Shown here: positions 29,621-38,185 of the stretch, piece after piece | How positions within the stretch are numbered: position 1 is the stretch's first letter | Layout: each line of letters starts with the position of its first letter | NCBI RefSeq assembly: GCF_024300825.1 | Contig: NZ_CP101323.1 | Location: forward strand, 2,480,001 to 2,544,000 | Length of the DNA: 64,000 nt | Direction of reading: 5' to 3' | Origin: Natronomonas gomsonensis | GTDB lineage: Archaea > Halobacteriota > Halobacteria > Halobacteriales > Haloarculaceae | Made by a program: the position numbers and the translations under genes | Notes under the pieces: model-generated | Database searches by the model: none | The model's input: the letters and a program-made list of their open reading frames with translations, nothing else | What the model was told of the DNA's origin: nothing

Positions 29621-30843
29621 TTGTTATCACGTCCGATGATATCGTTGATTTCCTCGCGGTACTTCTGGATGGTACTTTGGACGGGTGAGTTCCCACCGGT
29701 CGGTTCCGGTTCGGGCACCTCCTCGCCGCGGTAGCGGGCGCGCATCCGACGACCGCGTCGAATCGCTTCGGGCACGACGCCGTCGGGGAGATACACCAAC
29801 ACCAGCATGGCGAGCAGGAACGTCGGAAGCGGGTCTAGTGCGGCGAACTCGATGCCGAGGACCGGAATCGTGAACGTGAGCGCATTGACGAGTTCGGTCG
29901 TCAGCGCGAACAGCAACGCGCCGGCGACTGCGCCCACGATGGTCCCCATGCCGCCGATAATCGCCATGATAATCACCTGAATGCTGAGGTCGATTCGACC
30001 GGGACCGAGCAGGTTTTCGGTGTTCGGGAAGCCGCCGGCATGGACGAACATCGCTCCGGCGAACCCACCGACTGCGCCTGCGAGGACGAACGCGAAGATT
30101 TTGAACTTCGCGGGATTGAGTCCCGAGGAGCGAACCGCGTTTTCGTCCTCACGAATCGCGGTGAACACCGTTCCGGCCGAAGAGCGGGTCACGGCGTAAC
30201 AGACCGCCAACACGAGGAGGAACGCGGCGAAGGCGGTGTAGTACCGCCCGAGCGCCCACGACATGTTGCCAGTCACCGTTATCAGGGCGTCCTGTGCGAA
30301 GCCGACGACCTGCGGTGGCTGGGTCGGCAGCCCACCGGTTCCACCGAGTCCCTGCGGGGCGAACAGCGGCAGACTCTCACTGAACAGGATGAACGTCTGA
30401 TACAGCAACAGCGGCGCGATGAGGGTGACAAGCGAGAGGTACGGCCCTTCGAGTCGCAGCGCGGGGATGCCGATGAGCAGTCCGCCGAGCGCCGCAACCA
30501 CCGTCGCGAGCACGATGCCGACGATGACGGGCAGGCCGTGCTGTGTCGTCACCACCGCGCTTCCGTAGCCGCCGATGGCGAAGAAGAACGCGTGACCGAA
30601 ACTGAGTTGGCCGGTGTAGCCGGAGACGACGTCCCAACTCATCGCGAACATCATGAAGAACAACACGGGCCGGAAGGCGTCGAGTTCTAACGGCGTCAGG
30701 AACGTGGGGAACAGCCCCAGCAGCACGACTCCGTACACGCCGATTCGGTGTCGCAACGCCAGTTCGCTGAACTGGAGTTTCTCTTTGACCGCCTCGCGGC
30801 GCCGTTCCTTGGTGTTGCCTTCGAAAGGTGTTTTCGTAGCCAT
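29617..30843 (-). CDS. HAAT-type ABC transporter permease, LivM-like
   Basis: A 408-aa integral membrane protein with about ten hydrophobic segments. The SYTGQLSFGHAFFFAIGGYG-like block near residues 94-112 and the cytoplasmic TAIREDENAVRSSGLNPAKFK coupling region (about 231-250) are LivM hallmarks. The N-terminal 35 residues and the C-terminal 40 are polar extensions. It forms the channel with the LivH-like protein. Confidence 0.88.
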   Translation of the reverse strand: MATKTPFEGNTKERRREAVKEKLQFSELALRHRIGVYGVVLLGLFPTFLTPLELDAFRPVLFFMMFAMSWDVVSGYTGQLSFGHAFFFAIGGYGSAVVTTQHGLPVIVGIVLATVVAALGGLLIGIPALRLEGPYLSLVTLIAPLLLYQTFILFSESLPLFAPQGLGGTGGLPTQPPQVVGFAQDALITVTGNMSWALGRYYTAFAAFLLVLAVCYAVTRSSAGTVFTAIREDENAVRSSGLNPAKFKIFAFVLAGAVGGFAGAMFVHAGGFPNTENLLGPGRIDLSIQVIIMAIIGGMGTIVGAVAGALLFALTTELVNALTFTIPVLGIEFAALDPLPTFLLAMLVLVYLPDGVVPEAIRRGRRMRARYRGEEVPEPEPTGGNSPVQSTIQKYREEINDIIGRDNK

Positions 30844-30845
30844 TG

Positions 30846-31645
30846 TTATTCTGCAGCCTCCCGTCCGAACAGTCCTTCGGGCTTCACGAGCAGGAACACG
30901 AGCAGCAGGACGAGCGAAGAGATGCCCGCGAGCTGTGAGCCGCCCGGTGCGAACGTGACCGTGAAGGTCTCGAAGAAGCCGATGATGTAGGCGCCGACGA
31001 CGCTACCCTTGATGGAACCGAGGCCACCCAAAATGACGATAGCGAACGACAGCACGAGCGGTGCCGGCGGTTCGATGGACATGAGCCACGACCCGCCGCC
31101 GAGGCTGCCGGCGAGCAACACGCCGGCGTACCCGGCGAAGGCGCCCGCCAGCACCCACGTAATCAGGTTGATGCGCTCGGAGTCGATGCCGACGAGCGAG
31201 GCGCCCTTGTCGCTCATGCTGACCGCGATGATGGCACGCCCCGTCCGCGTGTAGTTGACGAAGTAGAACAGCGCGCCGATGAGCAGCCACGACGTGGCGA
31301 AGATGAACACGTCGTTGGCGAAACTACTGAAGCCGATGACAGGGTCGACCGGGATGTTGAGCGGGTCGATATCGTCACCGGGCGCGTCCGAACGTAGCGG
31401 ATGACGCCCAGGTACGTCGCGCCGCCGATGGCGGCCCCGACGAGGGTACCGGCCAAGAGACCCACGAAGATGGGCAACCCGAAGTATCCTGAGGCGATGT
31501 ACGCGCTGAAGGCGCCGAGCGTGATGAACCCGCCGTGGGCGAAGTTCAGGATGCCACCGACGCCGAAGATGAGCGTAAAGCCGATGGCGATGACGGCGTA
31601 CAGTGCGCTGATGAACGCTGCTGAGAGTATCGTGTCGAGAACCAT
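30846..31645 (-). pseudogene. HAAT-type ABC transporter permease LivH-like, frameshifted
   Basis: Two overlapping reading frames make one LivH. The first (start 31645, MVLDTILSAAFIS) reads well through TYLGVIRYV. The continuation (SDAPGDDIDPLNIP, then a full set of LivH membrane segments to the stop at 30846) is in another frame. The span is 800 bases, one short of a multiple of three, so a single base is missing near 31388-31397. The rest is intact, so this is a very recent mutation, a sequencing error, or a programmed frameshift. The start overlaps the binding-protein stop (TAATG). Confidence 0.82.
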
Positions 31646-33099
31646 TAGTTATTCACCCATTCTGGAATCGTTTTGTCCGCGCTCTTGTTCTGTGGCGGTG
31701 CAAAGGAGTGCATTGTCCCGTAGTCTTCGCGGACCTCGGGGTCCATCTGCCACTGCTGGAAGACCGGGACGCCGGTCTCCTCGATGGAGGTCCACTGCGG
31801 TTCGTGAGCGTACGTCGCGTCCGCGGGCGTGAACTGGAACTCGCTGAGAACCGTACTCCCCGTGAACGTGCCGTCTTCGAGGTACGGAATCAGCGTGTTG
31901 CTGTCGGGAATCTCTTCGAGTCCCTCGCCCTCGACGGCCGCGGTAATCGCCTGCTCGGCGAGCGTAATCACGTCGTAGGTGAGCGCCCCGCTGTAGATGG
32001 GCACCGAGTCCCACTTCTCGCGGTAGGCCTCGACGAACGGCTGGGTCTGTTCGGTGTTCGAGGTCTGGGGCGTCATCGCGTTCATCGTGAACACGTGTTC
32101 GACGTTGCCGCCGGTGGACTCCCAGTAACTGAACGCCTGGCTGGGGACGTGGATGCCGCCGAACTCGAAATCCCGCTCTTGTTGGGCCCACTGGTTGACC
32201 GCAGTGGTGCCGATGAGTGCCATCCCGACGATGGCCACGTCGCAGTCGGTGTCCTCGATTTCGTTGAACAGCGGCGACCAGTCGCTGACGCCGCCCGGTC
32301 GTTCCGAAACGGGGACCTCGATGACGTCGCTGAGCCGCTCCTGAAGTCGGTTGGCGTACGGCGTGAACTCTCCGAGGTTCTCGGTCAGAAGTGCGGCCTT
32401 CTCCCAGCCGTACTCTTCTTTGTTGCTCTCGACGAACTCCAACATCGCATCGGCGAGGTCGAGCAAGTGCAGCGGTCCGGCGCGGAAGTGGTACTTGAAC
32501 CGCTCGTACTCGGATTCTCCGCCCTCTCCGGTGATGTCGTCGTTGGTCTTCGAAACCAGTTTGCCGGCGCGGGGGTCGGCCGAAGCGCTGGTGATGTGGA
32601 TGGTTTCCTGGTTGGCGATAGAAGGTAGCGTCTGCAGCAGCGCCGACCCGAGGAAGATGCCACAGGTCATATCGCAGTCCTCCTGCAGGACGAGCCGTCG
32701 GTGCTCCGATTGGGCCTTCCCCGGCGACACTTCGGTGTTACCGAGTTTGACGTTGACGTTGGCACCGAGGATGCCACCGTTGTTGTTCAGTTCCTCAGCC
32801 GCCTGTCGGGCGCCGTTCCACATCGACCGCCCGAGTGGGAGGTTCATCGGCGCGAGGACGCCGACGTTCAGTGTCTCTCCCGAGAGAACGCCGTCGCCTA
32901 CAGATTCGCCGTTGCCGTTTCCGGGTGGGGTTTTGTCGCCCTGTCCGCGGAACGGGAACCCGGGTGCGGGGTTCTCCGGCGACTGACAGCCGGCGAGACC
33001 GGCGGTCAGCGCGCCGGCCCCTCCGTACTTCAGAACCGAACGCCTGTCGAGGCGCCCGTCTTCTTCATCACTCTGTTCGTTAGCTGGCAGGTCTGCCAT
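31645..33099 (-). CDS. HAAT-type ABC transporter substrate-binding lipoprotein, LivK/UrtA-like
   Basis: Starting at the ATG at 33099 gives 484 aa. A twin-arginine signal (LDRRSVLKYGG) with lipobox TAGLAGC indicates Tat export and lipid anchoring. The mature part is a type I periplasmic-binding fold: NVGVLAPMNLPLG at the start, NNNGGILGANVNV, and GALTYDVITLAEQAI in the C-terminal lobe. The family binds branched-chain amino acids, urea, amides or aromatic acids; I cannot choose between them. A TATA-like TTAAATAT (33112-33119) lies just upstream, so the transporter has its own promoter downstream of the PGF-CTERM array. Confidence 0.85.
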   Translation of the reverse strand: MADLPANEQSDEEDGRLDRRSVLKYGGAGALTAGLAGCQSPENPAPGFPFRGQGDKTPPGNGNGESVGDGVLSGETLNVGVLAPMNLPLGRSMWNGARQAAEELNNNGGILGANVNVKLGNTEVSPGKAQSEHRRLVLQEDCDMTCGIFLGSALLQTLPSIANQETIHITSASADPRAGKLVSKTNDDITGEGGESEYERFKYHFRAGPLHLLDLADAMLEFVESNKEEYGWEKAALLTENLGEFTPYANRLQERLSDVIEVPVSERPGGVSDWSPLFNEIEDTDCDVAIVGMALIGTTAVNQWAQQERDFEFGGIHVPSQAFSYWESTGGNVEHVFTMNAMTPQTSNTEQTQPFVEAYREKWDSVPIYSGALTYDVITLAEQAITAAVEGEGLEEIPDSNTLIPYLEDGTFTGSTVLSEFQFTPADATYAHEPQWTSIEETGVPVFQQWQMDPEVREDYGTMHSFAPPQNKSADKTIPEWVNN

Positions 33100-33269
33100 G
33101 TGTGTCCTCAATATTTAACAGGTACAAATGTGTGTTGTGGTGGTGTTGTCCGGCCGTTTAAGGCGGATACGACGAATCGACGGTCCATTCATCAGGGACG
33201 AACTATCAGATTCGATAGAAATGGTCGGTGCAGACGGTGCATCCTCTCGACTGTTGATGCCGAGTGGCG

Positions 33270-34364
33270 CTACGTCCGCCGGTTCGTGAGCAGTGCGCTG
33301 GCGAGCAACGCGAAGACGGCGACCGCGGCGCCGAATCCGGGGCCGGAACCGGCTGTCGGCGTCATGCCAGTGTTGCTATTCCCGCCGTTGTCGCCACCGC
33401 CGCCGCCCGTGTTGCTGTCAGTCACCGTCGGCGCGGCGGTGTCCTCGGGAATGTCCGTGGGCTGTGGCGTATCCTCGGGCGTTGCGGTCGGTTGGGGTGT
33501 GTTCTCCGGCGTTTCGGTGGGTTCGGTGGTGGCGGTGTCGTCGGGTTCCGCCGTCGGCGTCGGTGTGGGTTCTGGGGTTGCGGTCGGTCCCGGCGTGGCG
33601 GTGTTTTTCGGCTCCTCTCCCGGCGGTGGGCCGAGTTGCTCTTCGGCTTCGGCGCGACTGTCACAGTCACAGACGTAGAGATAATTCGAATTCACCTTCA
33701 CGCCCGCGGTGCGTGCGCCCGACGACGGCTGTTCGTCGGGGCCGTTGTCGGCGACGGTGCCATTGAGAAAGCCCTGTATCTGATACCAACCGGGTTCGCT
33801 CGTCACCGTCAGGCAGGTGCCGTCCTGGGAGCCGGCGCCCTGTGCGGCGACGATGGCGTCCTCGGGAGCCATATACGGTGGGTCACCGGCGAAGTCGCTC
33901 CAATCGTAGAGATTGATGGTGATGCCGTCGTCCCGGAAATCGGTGTTCTTCTGTTTCTGGACAAGGTCCTCGTCGACTTGCGTACCGGGGTTGTCGCCAC
34001 CGCGGTCGATACCGAAGGCCTTCGTGTTCGGGATGTCGCAGGCGGAGTAGTCTATCCACTGGGCGTCGATGATGACGTAATCGAGGAAGATGCCCTCCTC
34101 GGCGTCGAGTTCCTCAAAGGCCTCCGCGCCCGAGGCGAAGTACTCGATGCTACCGTTTTCTTCGTTCTGGTCGCCGGGATAGTGGTCGGTCGCATACGGG
34201 AAGTTCACCGTGAGATTCGCCTGTCCGTCGAAGTTCGCTGCCTGGTCTTTGGTGTGTTCGTCCGCAGCTGCGGTGCCGGTTGCGACGGCGAGAACCGAAA
34301 CGCCCGCGAGCGCCCCCGCGATGACGAGGACTGCGAGCGACGTTGCACGTCTCTGTCTACCCAT
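33270..34364 (-). CDS. PGF-CTERM surface protein, tandem family copy 1
   Basis: A 364-aa secreted protein. A signal peptide covers about 1-34. The ectodomain (about 35-245) holds DHYPGDQN, WIDYSACD, FRDDGITI, PGWYQIQGF and YLYVCDCDS with cysteines at 109, 184, 232 and 234. A Thr/Pro/Glu stalk (about 252-315), a Gly/Asn linker and a C-terminal PGF motif (342-344), hydrophobic helix and NRRT tail follow. PGF-CTERM tails are recognised by archaeosortase A, which replaces the helix with a lipid anchor. The ectodomain family is not one I know. A TTATAAAC box lies about 60 bases upstream. Confidence 0.8.
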   Translation of the reverse strand: MGRQRRATSLAVLVIAGALAGVSVLAVATGTAAADEHTKDQAANFDGQANLTVNFPYATDHYPGDQNEENGSIEYFASGAEAFEELDAEEGIFLDYVIIDAQWIDYSACDIPNTKAFGIDRGGDNPGTQVDEDLVQKQKNTDFRDDGITINLYDWSDFAGDPPYMAPEDAIVAAQGAGSQDGTCLTVTSEPGWYQIQGFLNGTVADNGPDEQPSSGARTAGVKVNSNYLYVCDCDSRAEAEEQLGPPPGEEPKNTATPGPTATPEPTPTPTAEPDDTATTEPTETPENTPQPTATPEDTPQPTDIPEDTAAPTVTDSNTGGGGGDNGGNSNTGMTPTAGSGPGFGAAVAVFALLASALLTNRRT

Positions 34365-34487
34365 TCGTGGGAACGCTGTACCGACTTGACGCTAACCGTA
34401 TTGCAGGGTATTCGAGGCAGTTTATAACACTCGCCGGCTGTCTCCGTGGCTCGCCCTCGACGCGATAAAACGGATGTGGGCGTCGGG

Positions 34488-35594
34488 TTATCGTCGCCGA
34501 GTTGCCAGCAGTGCGCTGGCGAGGAGGGCGAGGATTGCGACGGCGGGTCCGAAGCCGGGGCCACCGCCGGAGGTCGGCGTCATGCCTGTGTTGCCGTTGC
34601 CACCGTTGCCGCCATTGTTACCGCCCCCGTTGTTGGGTTGAGTTGCGGTCGGTGCGGCGGTGTCCTCGGGCGGTTCGGTTGGTTCGGGGGTGTCTTCAGG
34701 GGGTTCGGTTGGTTCGGGGGTGTCCTCGGGGGGTTCAGTTGGCTGGGGGGTGTCGTCGGATGCTTCGGTCGGCGTCGGAGTCGGTTCCGGTGTCGCAGTG
34801 GGTTCGGGTGTGGACTCGGAGCCACTGTCGTCCTCGTTCGGCGGTGGGCCGAGTTGTTCGCGGGCCTCCTGTTCGCTGTCGCAGTCACAGACGTAGAGGT
34901 AGTTCGACTGCAGTCGGAGTCCCTTCTCCTCGGCGCTGTCGGAGGGTTCTTCGTCGGGGCCGTTGTCGGCGACGGTACCGTTGAGGAACGCCTGCAACTG
35001 ATACCACCCGGGTTCGCTCGTCATCGTCAGGCAGGTGCCGGCCTGCGAGCCAGCGCCCTGTGCGGCGACGACCTGGTCTTCGGGAGCCATGTACGGCGGG
35101 TCGCCCGCGAAGTCGCTGAAGTCGTAGAACTTGATTTCGATGCCGTCATCGAGGAAGTTCGTGTTCCGCTGTTTCTGGACGAGGTCCTCGTCGAACTGAG
35201 TGCCGGCCAAATTACTGTCTCGGTCGATGCCGAAGGCCTTCGTGTTCGGGATGTCGCAGGCGGAGTAGTCTATCCACTGGGCGTCGATGATGATGTAGTT
35301 GAACCAGACGCCCTCCTCGGCACCAACATCGTTGAACGCCTCCGAGCCGACGGCGTAGTACTCGATACTACCGTTCTGTTCGTTCTGGTCGCCGGGGTAG
35401 TGGTCCGTCGCGTACGGGAGATTGACCGTGAAGTTCGCGGCATCTGTCTTATCCGGTGCTTCGTCTCGCGTAACGCTGTCCTGTGCCGCAGCCGGCGCGG
35501 CGGCCGCGGCGAACAGCGTGACCCCGGTGACCATCGACGTAATCAACGCGATGGACAACAGGGTCGCAGTCCGTTGTCGGTTTGCGGGTCCCAT
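34488..35594 (-). CDS. PGF-CTERM surface protein, tandem family copy 2
   Basis: A 368-aa paralogue with the same plan: signal peptide ending near APAAAQD, four-cysteine ectodomain (DIPNTKAFGIDR, AQGAGSQAGTCLTM, YLYVCDCDSEQ), Glu/Pro/Thr stalk and the C-terminal tail GPGFGPAVAILALLASAL with terminal arginines. I use the ATG at 35594; a TTG nine bases upstream is possible. The stalk includes three 10-residue EDTPEPTEPP-type units encoded by 30-bp repeats. A TATATAAAC-like box is about 60 bases upstream, so it can be transcribed separately. Confidence 0.8.
   Translation of the reverse strand: MGPANRQRTATLLSIALITSMVTGVTLFAAAAAPAAAQDSVTRDEAPDKTDAANFTVNLPYATDHYPGDQNEQNGSIEYYAVGSEAFNDVGAEEGVWFNYIIIDAQWIDYSACDIPNTKAFGIDRDSNLAGTQFDEDLVQKQRNTNFLDDGIEIKFYDFSDFAGDPPYMAPEDQVVAAQGAGSQAGTCLTMTSEPGWYQLQAFLNGTVADNGPDEEPSDSAEEKGLRLQSNYLYVCDCDSEQEAREQLGPPPNEDDSGSESTPEPTATPEPTPTPTEASDDTPQPTEPPEDTPEPTEPPEDTPEPTEPPEDTAAPTATQPNNGGGNNGGNGGNGNTGMTPTSGGGPGFGPAVAILALLASALLATRRR
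34661..34750 (-). repeat. three tandem 30-bp in-frame repeats in the stalk
   Basis: Units at 34661-34690, 34691-34720 and 34721-34750 are nearly identical and encode a proline-rich decapeptide of the stalk of copy 2. High identity at the DNA level suggests recent slippage or recombination. Confidence 0.85.
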
Positions 35595-35713
35595 CGAAGG
35601 CAACGGCGGACAGTACTTTCTTATCCTTGGTGCCAGTCATATTCGGGTGTTTATATCACACACGGGGACGGTACACGAACAACTGAATAAACGGAAGAAA
35701 ACAGGTAGAGGGG

Positions 35714-36808
35714 TTATCGACGGCGATTAGCGAGGAGTGCGCTGGCGAGGAATGCGAGGATGGCGATGGCGGGGCCGAAGCCGGGACCACTACCGGAGGT
35801 TGGCGTCATACCGGTGCTTCCACCACCGGCGCTGTTGCCGCCACCGCCCCCACCGCCGTTGTTTGGTTGAGTCGCTGTGGGTGCGGTCGTCTCTTCGGGC
35901 GGGTCCGTTGGCTGTGGTGTATCGTCCGGTGGATCGGTCGGTTCGGGTGTGGATTCCGGCGGTTCGGTCGGCGTCGGCGTGTCGTCGGGCGCCTCCGTGG
36001 GAGTCGGTGTCGAGTCGCTGCTCTCCGTGGGTGTCGGCGTCGACTCGGGTTCCCCTCCCGGCGGCGGGCCGAGTTGCTCTTCGGCCTCGGCGCGGCTGTC
36101 ACACTCACAGACGTAGAGGTAATTCGAGTTGACGTTCACGCCGACGAACTCCTTGTTTTCCGGCTCACAGTCGGAGTTGCCCTCCTCTTTGCATCCGGTC
36201 GCGATGCTGCCGTTCGCGAACGCCTGAACGTTGTACCAGCCGGGTTCGTTGGTGACGGTGAGACACGGACCGGAGTTCGACCCGGCACCCTGTGCCGCGA
36301 CGATGGCGTCCTCCGGGGAGAGATACGGCGGGTCGTTCGCGAAGTCGTCCCAGTTGTACATCTCGATGGTGATGCCGTCGTCCCGGAAGTCCGTTCGAAT
36401 CTGGTGTTCGACGAGGTCCTCGTCGATGTTCGTCCCCGTGTTGTTGTTGCCACGGTCGATACCGAACGCCTTTGTGTTGTCCGTCGAACACGCGGAGTAG
36501 TCTATCCAGTCGGCGTCGACGATGACGTTGTCGACCCAGATACCTTCCTCTGCGCCCTGTTCAGTGAACGCTGCACCACCGGCGGCGAAGTACTCGATAC
36601 TTCCGTTTTCGGTGTTTTGGTCGCCGGGGTAGTGGTCCGTCGTGTACGGGAGGTTCACCGTGAAGTTCATCTCCTCGTCGAAGTTCGGCGCCTCGTCTTT
36701 GGTGTGTCCATCGGCAGCGACGGCGCCGGCGGTCGCACCGATTGCGACCATCGACACGACGACGAACGTCGCCAGCACCGTCGCGGCTGTCTGCCTTGCG
36801 CTGTGCAT
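35714..36808 (-). CDS. PGF-CTERM surface protein, tandem family copy 3
   Basis: A 364-aa paralogue. The ectodomain keeps DHYPGDQN, WIDYSACS, FRDDGITIEMY, EPGWYNVQAF and YLYVCECDS but contains an extra short insertion with two further cysteines (CKEEGNSDCEPENKE, about 205-220), giving six in the mature protein. It has a Pro/Thr stalk, a Gly/Asn-rich linker and the PGFGPAIAILAFLASAL tail with final RRR. A TTATAAAC box is about 55 bases upstream. The insertion might add a disulfide and alter ligand choice. Confidence 0.8.
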   Translation of the reverse strand: MHSARQTAATVLATFVVVSMVAIGATAGAVAADGHTKDEAPNFDEEMNFTVNLPYTTDHYPGDQNTENGSIEYFAAGGAAFTEQGAEEGIWVDNVIVDADWIDYSACSTDNTKAFGIDRGNNNTGTNIDEDLVEHQIRTDFRDDGITIEMYNWDDFANDPPYLSPEDAIVAAQGAGSNSGPCLTVTNEPGWYNVQAFANGSIATGCKEEGNSDCEPENKEFVGVNVNSNYLYVCECDSRAEAEEQLGPPPGGEPESTPTPTESSDSTPTPTEAPDDTPTPTEPPESTPEPTDPPDDTPQPTDPPEETTAPTATQPNNGGGGGGGNSAGGGSTGMTPTSGSGPGFGPAIAILAFLASALLANRRR

Positions 36809-36912
36809 GTAGGTACGACTGCAGAATCACCGCTCCTAACGCTGTTGCTGGCTATTCGCTGGGGTTTATAATTATTGTTAATGTCCGGTAGAAACCGGAA
36901 AACGGGGGGTGT

Positions 36913-38004
36913 TTATCTGCGCCGGATGGCGGCGAGGGCGCTGGCGAGCAACGCGAGGACAGCGACGGCGGGGCCGAATCCGGGGCCTTCGCCGGCGGTC
37001 GGCGTCATGCCCGTCGAGTCGTCGTCCGACTGCGCCTCGGTGTTCTGGGGCGCGTCGGTCGACTGTGCCGTGTCCGCGGGTGCGTCGGTCGGTTCGGGGG
37101 TCTCCTCGGAGTCCGAGGTGTCGGGCGTTGCAGCCGGTTCGGGCGTCGCGGTCGGCTCCGGTGTCGCCGTCGATTCGGACGTGTCCTCGGGTGTCGGAGT
37201 CGGTTCGGGCGTCGCGGTCGGCTCCGGCGTGGCGGTGGACTGGGTGTCCTCGTTCGGCGGCGGGCCGAGTTGTTCGCGGGCCTCCTGTTCGCTGTCGCAG
37301 TCACAGACGTAGAGGTAATTCGAGTTCAGTTTGAAGCCGACTTCTTCGGCGCTGTCGGAGGGTTCTTCGTCGGGGCCGTTGTCGGCGACGGTGCCGTTGA
37401 TGAACCCTTGGACCTGATACCAGCCGGGTTCGCTCGTCATCGTCAGGCAGGTACCGGCCTGCGAGCCAGCGCCCTGTGCGGCGACGATGGCGTCTTCGGG
37501 GGCCATGTACGCCGGGTCACCGGCGAAGTCGCTGAAGTCGTAAATCTCGATGGTGATGCCGTCGTCCCGGAAGTCGACGTTCTTCTGTTTCTGGACGAGG
37601 TCGACGTCGGTCTGGGTTCCGTCGTTGTTGTTGCCACGGTCGATACCGAAGGCCTTCGTGTTCGAGACGTCGCAGTTGGAGTAATCTATCCACTGGGCGT
37701 CGATGATGACGTAGTCGACCCACAGCCCCTCCTCCGCTCCGACTTCGCCGAAGGCGTCGCCGCCGGCGGCGTAGTACTCGATGCTACCGTTGGCTTCGTT
37801 CTGGTCGCCTGGGTAGTGGTCCGTCGAGTACGGCAACACGACCTCGAAGTCGGCCTGCTCGGTGAGGTCTTCGGCTTCGTCTTTCGTGTGGTCGCTCGCA
37901 GCGGCCGGCGCGACGGCAGCGCCGAATAGCACGACGCTCCCGACCATCGTCGCGACGACCGCGATGGAGAGCAACGTCGCACTCAGTTGTCGTGTCTGAC
38001 TCAT
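36913..38004 (-). CDS. PGF-CTERM surface protein, tandem family copy 4
   Basis: A 363-aa paralogue, starting at the ATG at 38004 (MSQTRQLSATLLS) because the signal peptide begins there and a CTTATATC box lies about 40 bases upstream. Ectodomain blocks are DHYPGDQN, WIDYSNCD, FRDDGITIEIY, PGWYQVQGF and YLYVCDCDSEQ. The stalk mixes TPEPT repeats with Ser/Asp, and the tail is GPGFGPAVAVLALLASAL plus RRR. It is first in transcription order of the four tandem genes, all on the minus strand and leading towards the ABC transporter. Confidence 0.8.
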   Translation of the reverse strand: MSQTRQLSATLLSIAVVATMVGSVVLFGAAVAPAAASDHTKDEAEDLTEQADFEVVLPYSTDHYPGDQNEANGSIEYYAAGGDAFGEVGAEEGLWVDYVIIDAQWIDYSNCDVSNTKAFGIDRGNNNDGTQTDVDLVQKQKNVDFRDDGITIEIYDFSDFAGDPAYMAPEDAIVAAQGAGSQAGTCLTMTSEPGWYQVQGFINGTVADNGPDEEPSDSAEEVGFKLNSNYLYVCDCDSEQEAREQLGPPPNEDTQSTATPEPTATPEPTPTPEDTSESTATPEPTATPEPAATPDTSDSEETPEPTDAPADTAQSTDAPQNTEAQSDDDSTGMTPTAGEGPGFGPAVAVLALLASALAAIRRR

Positions 38005-38185
38005 CGTGTGACGTTCTCGTGAGCCAACTAATACAGTTGGCGATATAAGCCTCTCATATGTGGTCACTTATACCGTGGCTAGCTCTGTCATGCGCCCTCG
38101 CGTGCCCGTGGGTCTATACCGGTCCGAACGAGGTGGATGAGAAGAGTTAGTAACGCCTATACGCGGGGCTTTCGTCCCTCCGCGT

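Noticed and set aside
34661-37250. Regular short repeats in the stalk regions, considered as a CRISPR array
   Set aside because: They are in-frame codons for TPEPT-like peptides with no unique spacers.
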